Shown here: in pieces, positions 1 to 6,809 of the stretch
How positions within the stretch are numbered: position 1 is the stretch's first letter
Layout of the letters: each line of letters starts with the position of its first letter
Assembly (NCBI GenBank): GCA_017652545.1
Contig: JAGCAV010000370.1
Span: forward strand, 1 to 8,730
Direction: 5' to 3'
DNA: 8,730 nt
Source of the DNA: Lachnospiraceae bacterium
GTDB lineage: Bacteria; Bacillota_A; Clostridia; Lachnospirales; Lachnospiraceae
Notes under the pieces: generated by a model
What the model was told of the DNA's origin: nothing
The model's input: only the letters and a program-made list of their open reading frames with translations
The model's database searches: none
Program-made: the position numbers and the translations under genes

Positions 1-448
1 GGATCCGGCCTTCTATGGTCTCGCGGCTCTCTGTGCCCCGCTTTGTAAGTCTTTCGAACAGGGCTTGGGCGCTTGGCGGCATCACGAACACCAGCGTCGC
101 GTCCGGAAACAGCTTCCTGACCTTCATGGCCCCCTGGATCTCGATCTCCAGGATGACATCCATTCCCTCTTTCAGCTGCTGCTCGACAAATGCTTTCGGC
201 GTCCCGTAGTAGTTGCCGCAGTATTCCGCGTACTCCACCAGACCGTCGGAGACGATCATCTCCTCAAATTCATCTTTTGAAATAAAATAGTAGGCAACGC
301 CGTGAACCTCGCCGGGTCTCGGGTCTCTGGTCGTCGCGGAGACCGACAGGGCATACCCCTCGTAGCGGCTGAGCAGACTGTTCATGACAGATCCCTTGCC
401 GACGCCCGAAAAACCGGAAACCACTGTCAATGTTCCTCTTGGTGCCAT
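1..448 (-). CDS. gmk: Guanylate kinase, 3' part missing
   Basis: This gene encodes guanylate kinase, which phosphorylates GMP to GDP with ATP in the cytoplasm. The first 149 residues are visible; the usual length is about 200, so the C-terminus lies beyond the left edge. Visible motifs are the P-loop SGFSGVGKGS (residues 11-20), the GMP-binding signature SVSATTRDPRPGE (35-47) with its trailing GVAYYF (50-55), EYCGNYYGTP (75-84) and LEIEIQGA (100-107). The lid region near residue 138 is just reached. The start at 448 is supported by an AGGAGAG ribosome binding site a few bases upstream and by the normal family N-terminus. It begins 13 nt after the yicC stop codon, so the two genes are almost certainly co-transcribed. 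There is no sign of damage. Confidence 0.97.
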   Translation of the reverse strand, partial: MAPRGTLTVVSGFSGVGKGSVMNSLLSRYEGYALSVSATTRDPRPGEVHGVAYYFISKDEFEEMIVSDGLVEYAEYCGNYYGTPKAFVEQQLKEGMDVILEIEIQGAMKVRKLFPDATLVFVMPPSAQALFERLTKRGTESRETIEGRI

Positions 449-461
449 CTGTTCTCTCCTG

Positions 462-1340
462 TCACTCAATATTCTGGATCTGCTCCCTGACCTTCTCGAT
501 CTCTGTCTTCAGGTCAATGGCGATGTTTGATGTGGCAAGGTCATTCGCCTTGGAGAGAATGGTGTTGGCCTCCCGGTTCATCTCCTGCGCTATGAAATCA
601 AGCTTCCTGCCCACGCTGCCGCCATGCTCGAGTTCCGCCTTCATGGAATCGATGTGGCTGGTAAGCCGCACCGTCTCCTCATCGGTACAGATCTTATCGG
701 AAAAGATGACAAGCTCCGCGGCCAGTCTGGCCTCGTCGATCTGCCTGTCTCCGAGAAGCTCCTTCACTTTCTCCTCCAGCCGCGCCGTATAGTCGGCGAC
801 GATCTGCGGATAGCGCTCCTTCACCAGTTCCACATTTTCCTGCATATGGGACAGCTTCTCGAGGAGATCCGCCTTCAGGTTCTCTCCCTCGCGTTCCCTT
901 GATTCCCGGAAAGACACGCAGGCCTGCGTCAGCGCCTTGTTCAGCACGCTGAAGATCTCGTCCTCGTTGTCCGTATTCTCATCCAGGACGAATACATCCG
1001 GACATCTCCCGATCGTGGACAGCCGCACATCGCTCTCCATCCCCAGGTCCTGTGCCATCTGACGGTAATACTTGAGGTATTCCGCGGCCAGTGCGCCGTT
1101 GTACCGCAGGGAAACGCTGCCTTCGGAGTAGTCCTCCATGGTGATGAACACATCCACCTTGCCGCGCTGGATATATTCCTTCAGGGTGCTCCTGATCGAT
1201 GCCTCAAAAAAGCTCAGGCTCTTGGGCATCCTGATATTGACGTCAAAATATCTGTGGTTGACCGCCTTCATCTCAACGGTGAATTTGCGGTTGTTCTCAG
1301 TCACTTCTCCCCGGCCAAAGCCGGTCATGCTCCGGATCAT
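462..1340 (-). CDS. yicC: YicC/YloC family endoribonuclease
   Basis: The 292-residue product is a full-length YicC/YloC family protein. The N-terminus MIRSMTGFGRGE is the family hallmark. The C-terminal DUF1732 part carries DEARLAAELVIFSDKICTDEE (in part, residues 202-222) and GRKLDFIAQEMNREANTI (244-261), holding the conserved acidic and Asn residues. Members are reported to be hexameric, metal-dependent endoribonucleases acting on structured RNA, with roles in RNA turnover and stationary-phase fitness. The start at 1340 has an AGAAGGGAAG ribosome binding site; Met5 is an unlikely alternative because the family starts MIRSMTGF. It is the first gene of a transcript that continues into gmk. 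In many Clostridia and Bacilli a small remA (DUF370) gene sits between yicC and gmk, but the 13-nt gap here leaves no room for one. Confidence 0.96.
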   Translation of the reverse strand: MIRSMTGFGRGEVTENNRKFTVEMKAVNHRYFDVNIRMPKSLSFFEASIRSTLKEYIQRGKVDVFITMEDYSEGSVSLRYNGALAAEYLKYYRQMAQDLGMESDVRLSTIGRCPDVFVLDENTDNEDEIFSVLNKALTQACVSFRESREREGENLKADLLEKLSHMQENVELVKERYPQIVADYTARLEEKVKELLGDRQIDEARLAAELVIFSDKICTDEETVRLTSHIDSMKAELEHGGSVGRKLDFIAQEMNREANTILSKANDLATSNIAIDLKTEIEKVREQIQNIE

Positions 1341-1357
1341 AGATCTTCTTCCCTTCT

Positions 1358-1396
1358 AAAAAGAGTACCGCAAGGAATAGATGATCTTTGCAGTAC
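1358..1396 (-). promoter_or_regulatory. Hairpin plus U-run in the yicC leader
   Basis: On the minus strand GTACTGCAAAG (1396-1386) can pair with CCTTGCGGTAC (1375-1365) across a 10-nt loop. This gives 11 positions with one U-G wobble and one A-C mismatch. TCTTTTT (1364-1358) follows directly, then the yicC ribosome binding site. The shape is that of an intrinsic terminator or attenuator, yet it starts at the predicted transcription start. It could instead be a 5' protective hairpin. The stem and U-run are seen; any function is inference. Confidence 0.5.
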
Positions 1397-1401
1397 CCTT
1401 T

Positions 1402-1430
1402 ATTATAATTCAAACCTGATTTATCGTCAA
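1402..1430 (-). promoter_or_regulatory. Promoter of yicC-gmk (sigma-A type)
   Basis: Read on the minus strand, TTGACG (1430-1425) and a perfect TATAAT (1407-1402) are separated by exactly 17 bp. This is a near-consensus housekeeping promoter about 60 bp before the yicC start. Transcription would begin near 1396-1395, giving a leader of about 55 nt. Confidence 0.85.
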
Positions 1431-1519
1431 CTTGTGCGTTTTATGTACCAACCCCACAGCTTATGTGATCCAAAAAGCGTCCCCATGGTTCGTGTGTTTC
1501 GGAAGAATCACCCCGCGGC

Positions 1520-2140
1520 TCATGGCTCGCACAGGACTGTCTCCTGCGCGAGCTTGCGGCGCAGCTCCCGCATGTCGTCATGGAACACGATCCCGTGCAT
1601 CCCGGCGTTGTAAGCGGCTTCTATGTTGGCTGTCACATCATCGATGAAAACACATTCCGACGGTTCAACGCCGAATTTCGCGATCGCCCGCTCATAGATC
1701 TCGGGCTGCGGCTTGATGTAGCCCTCGAAGGCGCTGACGCAGATGTCGTCGAAGCATTCGCTGCCCGGGATCCTCTCCCAGTAATCCGGCACATCCTTCG
1801 CCGCGTTGGACAGCAGGAAGATCCTGTATCCATTCGCCTTAAGTTCCCTGACCAGATCACTCATGCCCTCGACCGGGATGATGTCCTCATGCCAGCGGCA
1901 CACCAGGCCTTCCACCGCCTGATGCAGATGTTCCGGCACCCTGGCGCAGACGATCCGCGCCGTCTCGGGCGGCACCAGTGTTCCCCGGTCCTGCATGATC
2001 CATTCGCGGCTCAGGTAGATCTCCCGCACCAGCAGGGTTCGCTCCTCCTGCGTGCATCCTGCCGCATGCCGGTCCAGGAACCGTTCCCTGTCGAAGCGGA
2101 TCAGCACGCTGCCCATATCAAAGATGATGTTTCTGATCAT
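1520..2140 (-). CDS. HAD-family hydrolase, YihX-like phosphatase
   Basis: The 206-residue product is a HAD superfamily subfamily IA hydrolase, most likely a phosphatase of a small phosphorylated metabolite. Motif I is FDMGSVLIRFD with the nucleophile Asp8. The position two residues on is Gly10 rather than the usual Asp, as in E. coli YihX (FDLGNV). Motif II is LLSNA (Ser111), motif III is GYIKP (Lys143) and motif IV is VFIDD (Asp167-Asp168). The helical cap lies around residues 20-90. The start at 2140 is preferred over an upstream in-frame start near 2344: it gives the family N-terminus, has a GGAGG ribosome binding site 5 nt upstream, and overlaps the tgt stop as ATGA, implying translational coupling. 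The substrate cannot be read from the sequence. Confidence 0.92.
   Translation of the reverse strand: MIRNIIFDMGSVLIRFDRERFLDRHAAGCTQEERTLLVREIYLSREWIMQDRGTLVPPETARIVCARVPEHLHQAVEGLVCRWHEDIIPVEGMSDLVRELKANGYRIFLLSNAAKDVPDYWERIPGSECFDDICVSAFEGYIKPQPEIYERAIAKFGVEPSECVFIDDVTANIEAAYNAGMHGIVFHDDMRELRRKLAQETVLCEP
1525..1553 (-). other. Strong hairpin at the 3' end of the HAD gene
   Basis: Positions 1525-1536 and 1542-1553 form a 12-bp stem with a 5-nt loop. On the minus-strand transcript all pairs are Watson-Crick except one G-U wobble. The stem covers roughly the last ten codons and ends two bases before the stop codon. No U-run follows, so it is not a standard intrinsic terminator. It may slow 3' decay or end the tgt-HAD transcript in another way. 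I see no better terminator in 1341-1519. Confidence 0.4.
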
Positions 2141-3279
2141 GTTGCCTCCGAAGCCTGAAAGCGGTCGATCCAGGCCTTCTTGAACGACTTGTATGCGCCG
2201 GCGTCGATCGCATCCCGGATCTCCTCCATCAGATGGTTGTAGAAGTAGAGATTGTGGAGCACGCACAGCCGCATGCCCAGCATTTCCTTTGCCTTGAGCA
2301 GATGGCGGATGTACGCCCTGGAATAGCTTCGGCAGGCCGGACACTGACAGCCTTCCTCGATCGGGCGCTCATCCAGCTCATAGGCCGCGTTGAACATGTT
2401 CAGTTTCCCGTCATGCGTGTACACATGTCCGTGGCGTCCGTTTCTGCTCGGATACACGCAGTCAAAGAAATCAACGCCCCTGTCCACGCTCTCGATGATG
2501 TTCAGCGGCGTGCCCACGCCCATCAGGTAGATGGGCTTATCGACCGGCAGGTGGGGTACCGTCACATCCAGGATATGGTACATCTCCTCATGGGTCTCGC
2601 CGACGGCAAGCCCGCCGATGGCGTATCCGGGCAGTTCCATCTGTGCGATCCGCTTCGCGTGATCGATGCGGATGTCATCGAACACGGCGCCCTGGTTGAT
2701 CCCGAAAAGCAGCTGTTCCCTGTTGACGGTATCCTCCCGGCTGTTCAGCTCCGCCATCTTCACCCTGCACCTCTCCAGCCAGCGTGTCGTCCGGTCCACG
2801 GAGTCCGCCACATACCTGCGCTCCGCCCGGCTTGAGGGACATTCATCAAAGGCCATGGCGATGGTCGACCCCAGGTTGGACTGGATCTGCATGCTCTCCT
2901 CGGGTCCCATGAAGATCTTCCGCCCGTCGATGTGCGAGTTGAAAGAGACGCCCTCCTCCTTGATCTTCCTGAGTTTGGCCAGGGAGAAGACCTGGAACCC
3001 GCCCGAATCCGTCAGGATGGGCCTGTCCCAGTTCATGAATTTATGCAGGCCTCCCAGCTTCTTAACGACTTCATCGCCCGGACGCACGTGCAGATGATAG
3101 GTGTTGGAAAGCTCCACCTGTGTGCCGATCTGCCTCAGATCGTCCGTGGAGACGGCCCCCTTGATGGCCGCCACGGTGCCCACATTCATGAACACCGGCG
3201 TCTGGATGGTGCCGTGTACCGTTTCAAATGATGCTCTCTTCGCCAGGCCGTCCCGCCTGAGCAGATTGTACTTTGCCAT
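2137..3279 (-). CDS. tgt: tRNA-guanine transglycosylase
   Basis: This 380-residue enzyme exchanges guanine-34 in the anticodon of Asp, Asn, His and Tyr tRNAs for preQ1 or queuine, a step in queuosine formation. Visible motifs are TDSGGFQVFSL with the general-base Asp91, FDECP (Asp145) for base recognition, GGLAVGE (222-228), and DCVYPSRNGRHG with the nucleophile Asp273. The zinc site is Cys311, Cys313, Cys316 and His342. The length is normal and all catalytic residues are present. The start at 3279 has AGGAG 6 nt upstream. No queA, yajC or secDF neighbour, often found beside tgt, is present. The partner here is the translationally coupled HAD hydrolase. Some Clostridia salvage queuine rather than make preQ1; which base this enzyme uses cannot be told by eye. 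Confidence 0.97.
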   Translation of the reverse strand: MAKYNLLRRDGLAKRASFETVHGTIQTPVFMNVGTVAAIKGAVSTDDLRQIGTQVELSNTYHLHVRPGDEVVKKLGGLHKFMNWDRPILTDSGGFQVFSLAKLRKIKEEGVSFNSHIDGRKIFMGPEESMQIQSNLGSTIAMAFDECPSSRAERRYVADSVDRTTRWLERCRVKMAELNSREDTVNREQLLFGINQGAVFDDIRIDHAKRIAQMELPGYAIGGLAVGETHEEMYHILDVTVPHLPVDKPIYLMGVGTPLNIIESVDRGVDFFDCVYPSRNGRHGHVYTHDGKLNMFNAAYELDERPIEEGCQCPACRSYSRAYIRHLLKAKEMLGMRLCVLHNLYFYNHLMEEIRDAIDAGAYKSFKKAWIDRFQASEAT

Positions 3280-3322
3280 ATGCAGCTCCTGCTATGCTCA
3301 TTTGTTTTTTACTTATCCGCGT

Positions 3323-3353
3323 ACAATACCACAGTCATCAGCTCCGTCTGATG
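3323..3353 (-). promoter_or_regulatory. Possible tgt promoter with adjacent inverted repeat
   Basis: On the minus strand TGGTATTGT ending at 3323 resembles an extended -10 box, about 37 nt before the tgt ribosome binding region. No good -35 box sits at the matching distance. Just upstream CATCAG (3336-3341) and CTGATG (3348-3353) form a perfect 6-bp inverted repeat with a 6-nt spacer. The repeat could be an operator or part of a weak 3' hairpin for the ATPase gene that ends at 3361. Without it tgt would depend on read-through from the ATPase gene. Confidence 0.35.
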
Positions 3354-3360
3354 CTTCCTT

Positions 3361-4437
3361 TCATTCTCCGTAGAACAATTCCCTGCGCAGAATATATTCT
3401 TTAAAACGCGGAAGCACAAAATCGAGCCGATCCTCATCTGTCTCCGAGAGAATTCCCTGCATGGACAGCCGTTTCCTGTATTTATAGAACAACTGCGGAC
3501 TCATTTCAAGTTCTGTCCTGAGAATGGGGATGTCCGCTTTTTCATGCTTTGCCATGGCTGTAAGCAGTTTCCGGTCCGGTTTATGAAGTTCAGACCAGAT
3601 CTTTTCATAGGCGTATTCCTCAAGATACTGATCATATTGAGGGATGATCCTGCTCCTGATCTCATCATCGGTCAGCTCCGTCCCGCCATGCTTCCAGCAC
3701 AGATATCCGAGCACCTGAAATGCAAATGAATACCCCTTTGTCAGCTTCGTCATCATAACAGCCATTTCTGCCGATATATCAAACACATGCTGATATTCTG
3801 TCTTGATCGCATACAGATTCAGCGGGCCAAGCATGATTTTTGGCGCACGGTAAAGAAAAGTCAGGGTCTTTTCATTTTGGAGGTTATTGATATGATCATA
3901 CAGACCGGTCATCAGCAGAAAAACAGGCAGCTTCTCCCTCAGCATGCTTTGGAATGAGCTGGTGAAGGCACGAACATTCTTATTGTTGGTTGCCTCATCA
4001 ACGGTGATCAGAAGCTTCCTTTTCTGCTTTTCCAGGAGAGAGATCATCCTGAAAAGGGCCGCTTCTATATCCGTGACCGGGTCAGCCCCCTTTATCGATA
4101 CACCCAGGCCAAACGCGGACAAATCTATTTTTGCATCCCTGAATTGCTGATGGATTCCTTTTTCGCCATACAGTTTTCCGGCTAAGGCCTGCAGCATATC
4201 TCTGTTCGGGTTCAGATCGATCACGACCCAGTTATCTGCTTTTTTCAGTTCGGAAGACACCGTTGAAAGAAGCACCGTTTTCCCGCAGCCCCTGACTCCT
4301 GTGATCATAAATACATGACCGGAAGAAATATTATTTGAAAAATCAACTATAATGTCATTTGTCTGTTCGAGTCTTGCAACATATCTGACAGGCGGAAGAC
4401 CAAATGAGATAGAAAATGGGTTCTGGGATTCTCTCAT
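3361..4437 (-). CDS. AAA-type ATPase with C-terminal winged helix, orphan
   Basis: The product is a P-loop ATPase of the AAA_16/archaeal-ATPase type found scattered in Clostridia, of unknown role. Numbered from the upstream Met at 4452, it shows Walker A GVRGCGKT (52-59), Walker B LLITVDEA (147-154, Asp152-Glu153) and a sensor-1-like LLMTGL (179-184). A helical lid follows at about 220-280. Residues about 290-350 look like a winged helix (RTELEMSPQLFYKYRKRLSM, then a short wing and LPRFKEYIL). Together this suggests a DNA- or protein-remodelling switch. I place the start at 4437 because GAGGA lies 8 nt upstream of it. The Met at 4452, five codons earlier, has only a distant GGAG. The gene is more AT-rich than tgt and yicC, stands alone, and is preceded by a repeat array, which hints at separate ancestry. 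No membrane segment or partner gene is visible. Confidence 0.85.
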   Translation of the reverse strand: MRESQNPFSISFGLPPVRYVARLEQTNDIIVDFSNNISSGHVFMITGVRGCGKTVLLSTVSSELKKADNWVVIDLNPNRDMLQALAGKLYGEKGIHQQFRDAKIDLSAFGLGVSIKGADPVTDIEAALFRMISLLEKQKRKLLITVDEATNNKNVRAFTSSFQSMLREKLPVFLLMTGLYDHINNLQNEKTLTFLYRAPKIMLGPLNLYAIKTEYQHVFDISAEMAVMMTKLTKGYSFAFQVLGYLCWKHGGTELTDDEIRSRIIPQYDQYLEEYAYEKIWSELHKPDRKLLTAMAKHEKADIPILRTELEMSPQLFYKYRKRLSMQGILSETDEDRLDFVLPRFKEYILRRELFYGE

Positions 4438-4498
4438 TATCTGATTCCTCATTGTTTTTATCTGAGAATAACTCCACTTGAGGCTATATCTCTAAAAT

Positions 4499-4581
4499 GG
4501 TTTAATTCGGTTTATAACGGGTTAATGCGAGAATTTGGTTTATATACTTTAAATAACTTTATTTTGGTTTATATTGGTTTA
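4499..4581 (-). repeat. GGTTTA direct-repeat array before the ATPase gene
   Basis: Plus-strand GGTTTA occurs at 4499, 4509, 4537, 4566 and 4576, with a variant GGTTAA at 4520. All copies share one orientation (TAAACC in the direction of the ATPase gene). Spacings are 10, 11, 17, 29 and 10 bp, so several copies are one helical turn apart. A 12-bp unit, TTTGGTTTATAT, is exactly repeated at 4534 and 4563. The stretch 4453-4620 is AT-rich and must hold the ATPase promoter, although I could not fix clear -35 and -10 boxes. The array could be operator sites or iterons. Confidence 0.6.
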
Positions 4582-4671
4582 TTACTTATACTAACTCCCG
4601 GTAACTTTTTTGTAAAGGGCAATTATGCCCGGACAGATTTGGGCAAGCCTTCGGAGCCAGTATATCACATG

Positions 4672-4722
4672 CGGATTAAAAAAACGCCAGGGGATACGCT
4701 CCCCCGGCTGCTTTTTAATCCG
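4672..4722 (-). terminator. Intrinsic terminator of the reductase gene
   Basis: About 40 nt after the reductase stop, GCC-GGGG and CCCC-GGC (positions 4706-4708/4701-4704 with 4690-4693/4686-4688, one mismatch) form a GC-rich stem with a 7-nt loop. A run of seven T follows on the minus strand. An outer 11-bp pair, CGGATTAAAAA (4672-4682) with TTTTTAATCCG (4712-4722), encloses it. The structure also works on the plus strand, but no plus-strand gene ends here. It separates the reductase from the ATPase gene. The rest of the gap 4453-4748 holds no credible gene; a plus-strand frame at 4525-4746 crosses this hairpin and is not supported. Confidence 0.9.
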
Positions 4723-4748
4723 GCTGTTCTTATTGATTTAGATTGATG

Positions 4749-6761
4749 CTATTTTGCCAGTTCATCACCCAGCAGATATCCTTCTGTAAGTGTTCTGCCG
4801 ACCGCCACACCGACGATATACTCCGGATAGTTGTGCGCGAAGAAACCGCCGCTGCAGTCACCCGCCGCATACAGGCCTTCGATCACGTCACCGTTCTTAT
4901 CCAGAACCTGCATCTTCGTGTTGATCCTAAGGCCGTCAAGCGTGCACAGCAGGCTGCCGCCCTGGAGCGCGCTGTAGAAAGGCGGCTTGTCGAGCGCGAT
5001 CATGCGATAGGCTTCCTTGCCGAAGTCCTCATCCTCGCCCTTCTCGCAAAGCTCATTGTAGCGCTTCACCGTTTCCACAAACGTGTCTACCGGCACCTGC
5101 ATCTTTTCCGCCAGTTCCTCGATCGTGTCAGCCTTCTGGATGAATCCCGCCTGTTCCATGGCCATCAGAAGACCTGCTTCCGCCTCAGGGCTGAAAATCT
5201 GCAGCTTGCCGCCGGACGGACTCGGGATAATGCGGGCGCAGCCGAACTGATGGAACTGGGCAACATGCTCCATCCAGTTGCTGTCGTAAACGGAATGATA
5301 CAGATGACCCGGCTCCATGAATGCAGCGTGCAGGACGAAATCGTAGGGAACACTCTCATTGCAGAAGCGCTCACCCTTAAGGTTTACCTTCAGCCAGGGC
5401 TGTGAACCCATATGGAACAGTCCGCTCTTGGTCCAGTCGCCATCGGGAATCTGGCCCGGCATGATAAGGCCGCGGTCAAAGATCATCGCTGTGGGATCAG
5501 GATCCTTGTCCGCACCGATCCACATGCCTGCCTTGATGCCGTCACCCACGCAGTTTACGGTCGCATCCGCCTCAACGGTGGTGATGTAAGCATCCGGATT
5601 CAGCGTTGCCAGCATCTCTTTGTTGTATGCATAGCCGCCGCAGCAGAGCGCAACGCCCTTTTCAGCATTGATCCGGATGTACTGGCCGTCGGCATTCTGC
5701 GCGATTGCGCCTGTCACACGCCCGCTCTCATCCTGCTCCAGTTTGACCAGCGGTGTGCTGTAGAGGATCTCGCCGCCATTGTCCAGTACAACGCTTGTAA
5801 GACTCGAGAGACCATATTTCGCAGTATCTCCGCTGTAGTCATGCTCGGGAATGTCGTCCTGGAAATTGTGCATCGTGGGCGGCATATAGAATGTATCGTG
5901 ATCCCCTTCGCCTACATCCCACTCATGGTGCAGGTAAACACCCGGGTTATACTTCGCCACCTGTTCGGCATACCAGTCGATGACTTCTCCGCTGTGGTCA
6001 GCCCAGAGACGGATCAGACGCTCATCGCAGCGATGGCTGGCATATTTGCAAAGCTCCACGACAACTTTGTTCTTATCGATGACTGTCCCGTGCTCTTCCT
6101 GCTCCTTTGTTCCGATCGCTCCCAGCCAGTGTCTCTCTGTCTGGCTGCTGATCGCTTTTTCGATCACAAGAACCGAGGCGCCGCCGACCGCTGCCCTTGC
6201 AGCCGTCATCAGGCCCGCATTTCCTGCGCCGACAACCAGAACCTGTGTATCAATTGTTTCCGCGATCTCCGAATCAGCGATCTCCGGCGCAGTGCCGAGC
6301 CAGTCTGTCTGATACAGGCCGTCTCTGGGCGGATAGGTCGCCTCTTCAACAGCAATGGCGCCGCCTTCTTCAATTTTGCCGCCGCTGGCCTGATAGATAC
6401 AGTCGGCCACCGCCTGTTTGACCGCATTGCTCGTCTCGGTCGCTCCGGACACACCGTCGATCGCGCTGCCCTGTGCTTTCCTGACCTGCTCCGCAAGCAC
6501 ATCAGTCGCAACCCCTCCGATCTCCGGGGTCTCACCGGAAGCATCAATGGCTACGTCAATAATGCTGTTTTCATCGAATGTGACACTGACAGTTACGTCT
6601 CCCCCGTGCCCCCTTGCGCTTGCGGTGTAAGTTCCCGGCGTATACACAGATTCTGCGCTGTCATCCGCGAAAGCAGAAATGCCTGTGATCGTCGTGAGCG
6701 CACTTACAGCGCCAAGTCCGAGGGCCCCTTTGATAAAGTCTCTGCGCTTCAGTTCTTTCAT
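4749..6761 (-). CDS. Tat-exported flavinylated FAD reductase (fumarate-reductase-like)
   Basis: This 670-residue extracytoplasmic reductase probably passes electrons to an organic acceptor in anaerobic respiration. A Tat signal (KRRDFIKG, residues 5-12, then a hydrophobic stretch and AFA|D near 30-33) leads into an FMN-binding domain (about 43-122). That domain has the flavinylation motif DGVSGAT (102-108), in which Thr108 would be linked to FMN by an ApbE/Ftp transferase. The FAD_binding_2 domain starts at VLVVGAGNAG (174-183), with Glu201 for the ribose, GxRFxNE (463-469) and GLYAAGD (629-635). The architecture resembles urocanate reductase UrdA and related gut reductases. The usual HPT motif is DPT (422-424), and the usual GANRLGGNA region reads HNYPEYIVGVA (643-653), so a dicarboxylate substrate is doubtful. 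No lipobox Cys, haem motif, apbE or electron-donor gene is present here. It starts at 6761 with an AGAAGG ribosome binding site and is monocistronic, divergent from lysR. Confidence 0.93.
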   Translation of the reverse strand: MKELKRRDFIKGALGLGAVSALTTITGISAFADDSAESVYTPGTYTASARGHGGDVTVSVTFDENSIIDVAIDASGETPEIGGVATDVLAEQVRKAQGSAIDGVSGATETSNAVKQAVADCIYQASGGKIEEGGAIAVEEATYPPRDGLYQTDWLGTAPEIADSEIAETIDTQVLVVGAGNAGLMTAARAAVGGASVLVIEKAISSQTERHWLGAIGTKEQEEHGTVIDKNKVVVELCKYASHRCDERLIRLWADHSGEVIDWYAEQVAKYNPGVYLHHEWDVGEGDHDTFYMPPTMHNFQDDIPEHDYSGDTAKYGLSSLTSVVLDNGGEILYSTPLVKLEQDESGRVTGAIAQNADGQYIRINAEKGVALCCGGYAYNKEMLATLNPDAYITTVEADATVNCVGDGIKAGMWIGADKDPDPTAMIFDRGLIMPGQIPDGDWTKSGLFHMGSQPWLKVNLKGERFCNESVPYDFVLHAAFMEPGHLYHSVYDSNWMEHVAQFHQFGCARIIPSPSGGKLQIFSPEAEAGLLMAMEQAGFIQKADTIEELAEKMQVPVDTFVETVKRYNELCEKGEDEDFGKEAYRMIALDKPPFYSALQGGSLLCTLDGLRINTKMQVLDKNGDVIEGLYAAGDCSGGFFAHNYPEYIVGVAVGRTLTEGYLLGDELAK

Positions 6762-6809
6762 TTGCTACACCTTCTTTCATTGCATAAAAATACAATTACC
6801 GCTGAGGAT

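Noticed and set aside
1..6. The window starts exactly with a BamHI site
   Set aside because: The site lies inside gmk coding sequence and is most likely chance; nothing suggests a cloning junction.
2141..2344. Longer HAD protein starting inside tgt at 2344
   Set aside because: The added 68 residues are unlike any HAD N-terminus and overlap tgt coding; the start at 2140 has GGAGG and the correct motif I position.
1580..2835. Plus-strand open frames of 192 and 200 codons opposite the HAD and tgt genes
   Set aside because: They are antisense shadows of well-supported genes, with no ribosome binding site or recognisable domain.
4617..4630. GGGC-AATTAT-GCCC inverted repeat in the reductase-ATPase gap
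   Set aside because: A 4-bp stem is too short to separate from chance, and no nearby element gives it a role.
4525..4746. A 73-codon plus-strand frame in the gap between the ATPase and reductase genes
   Set aside because: It runs through the GGTTTA array and the terminator hairpin, and has no ribosome binding site or family likeness.
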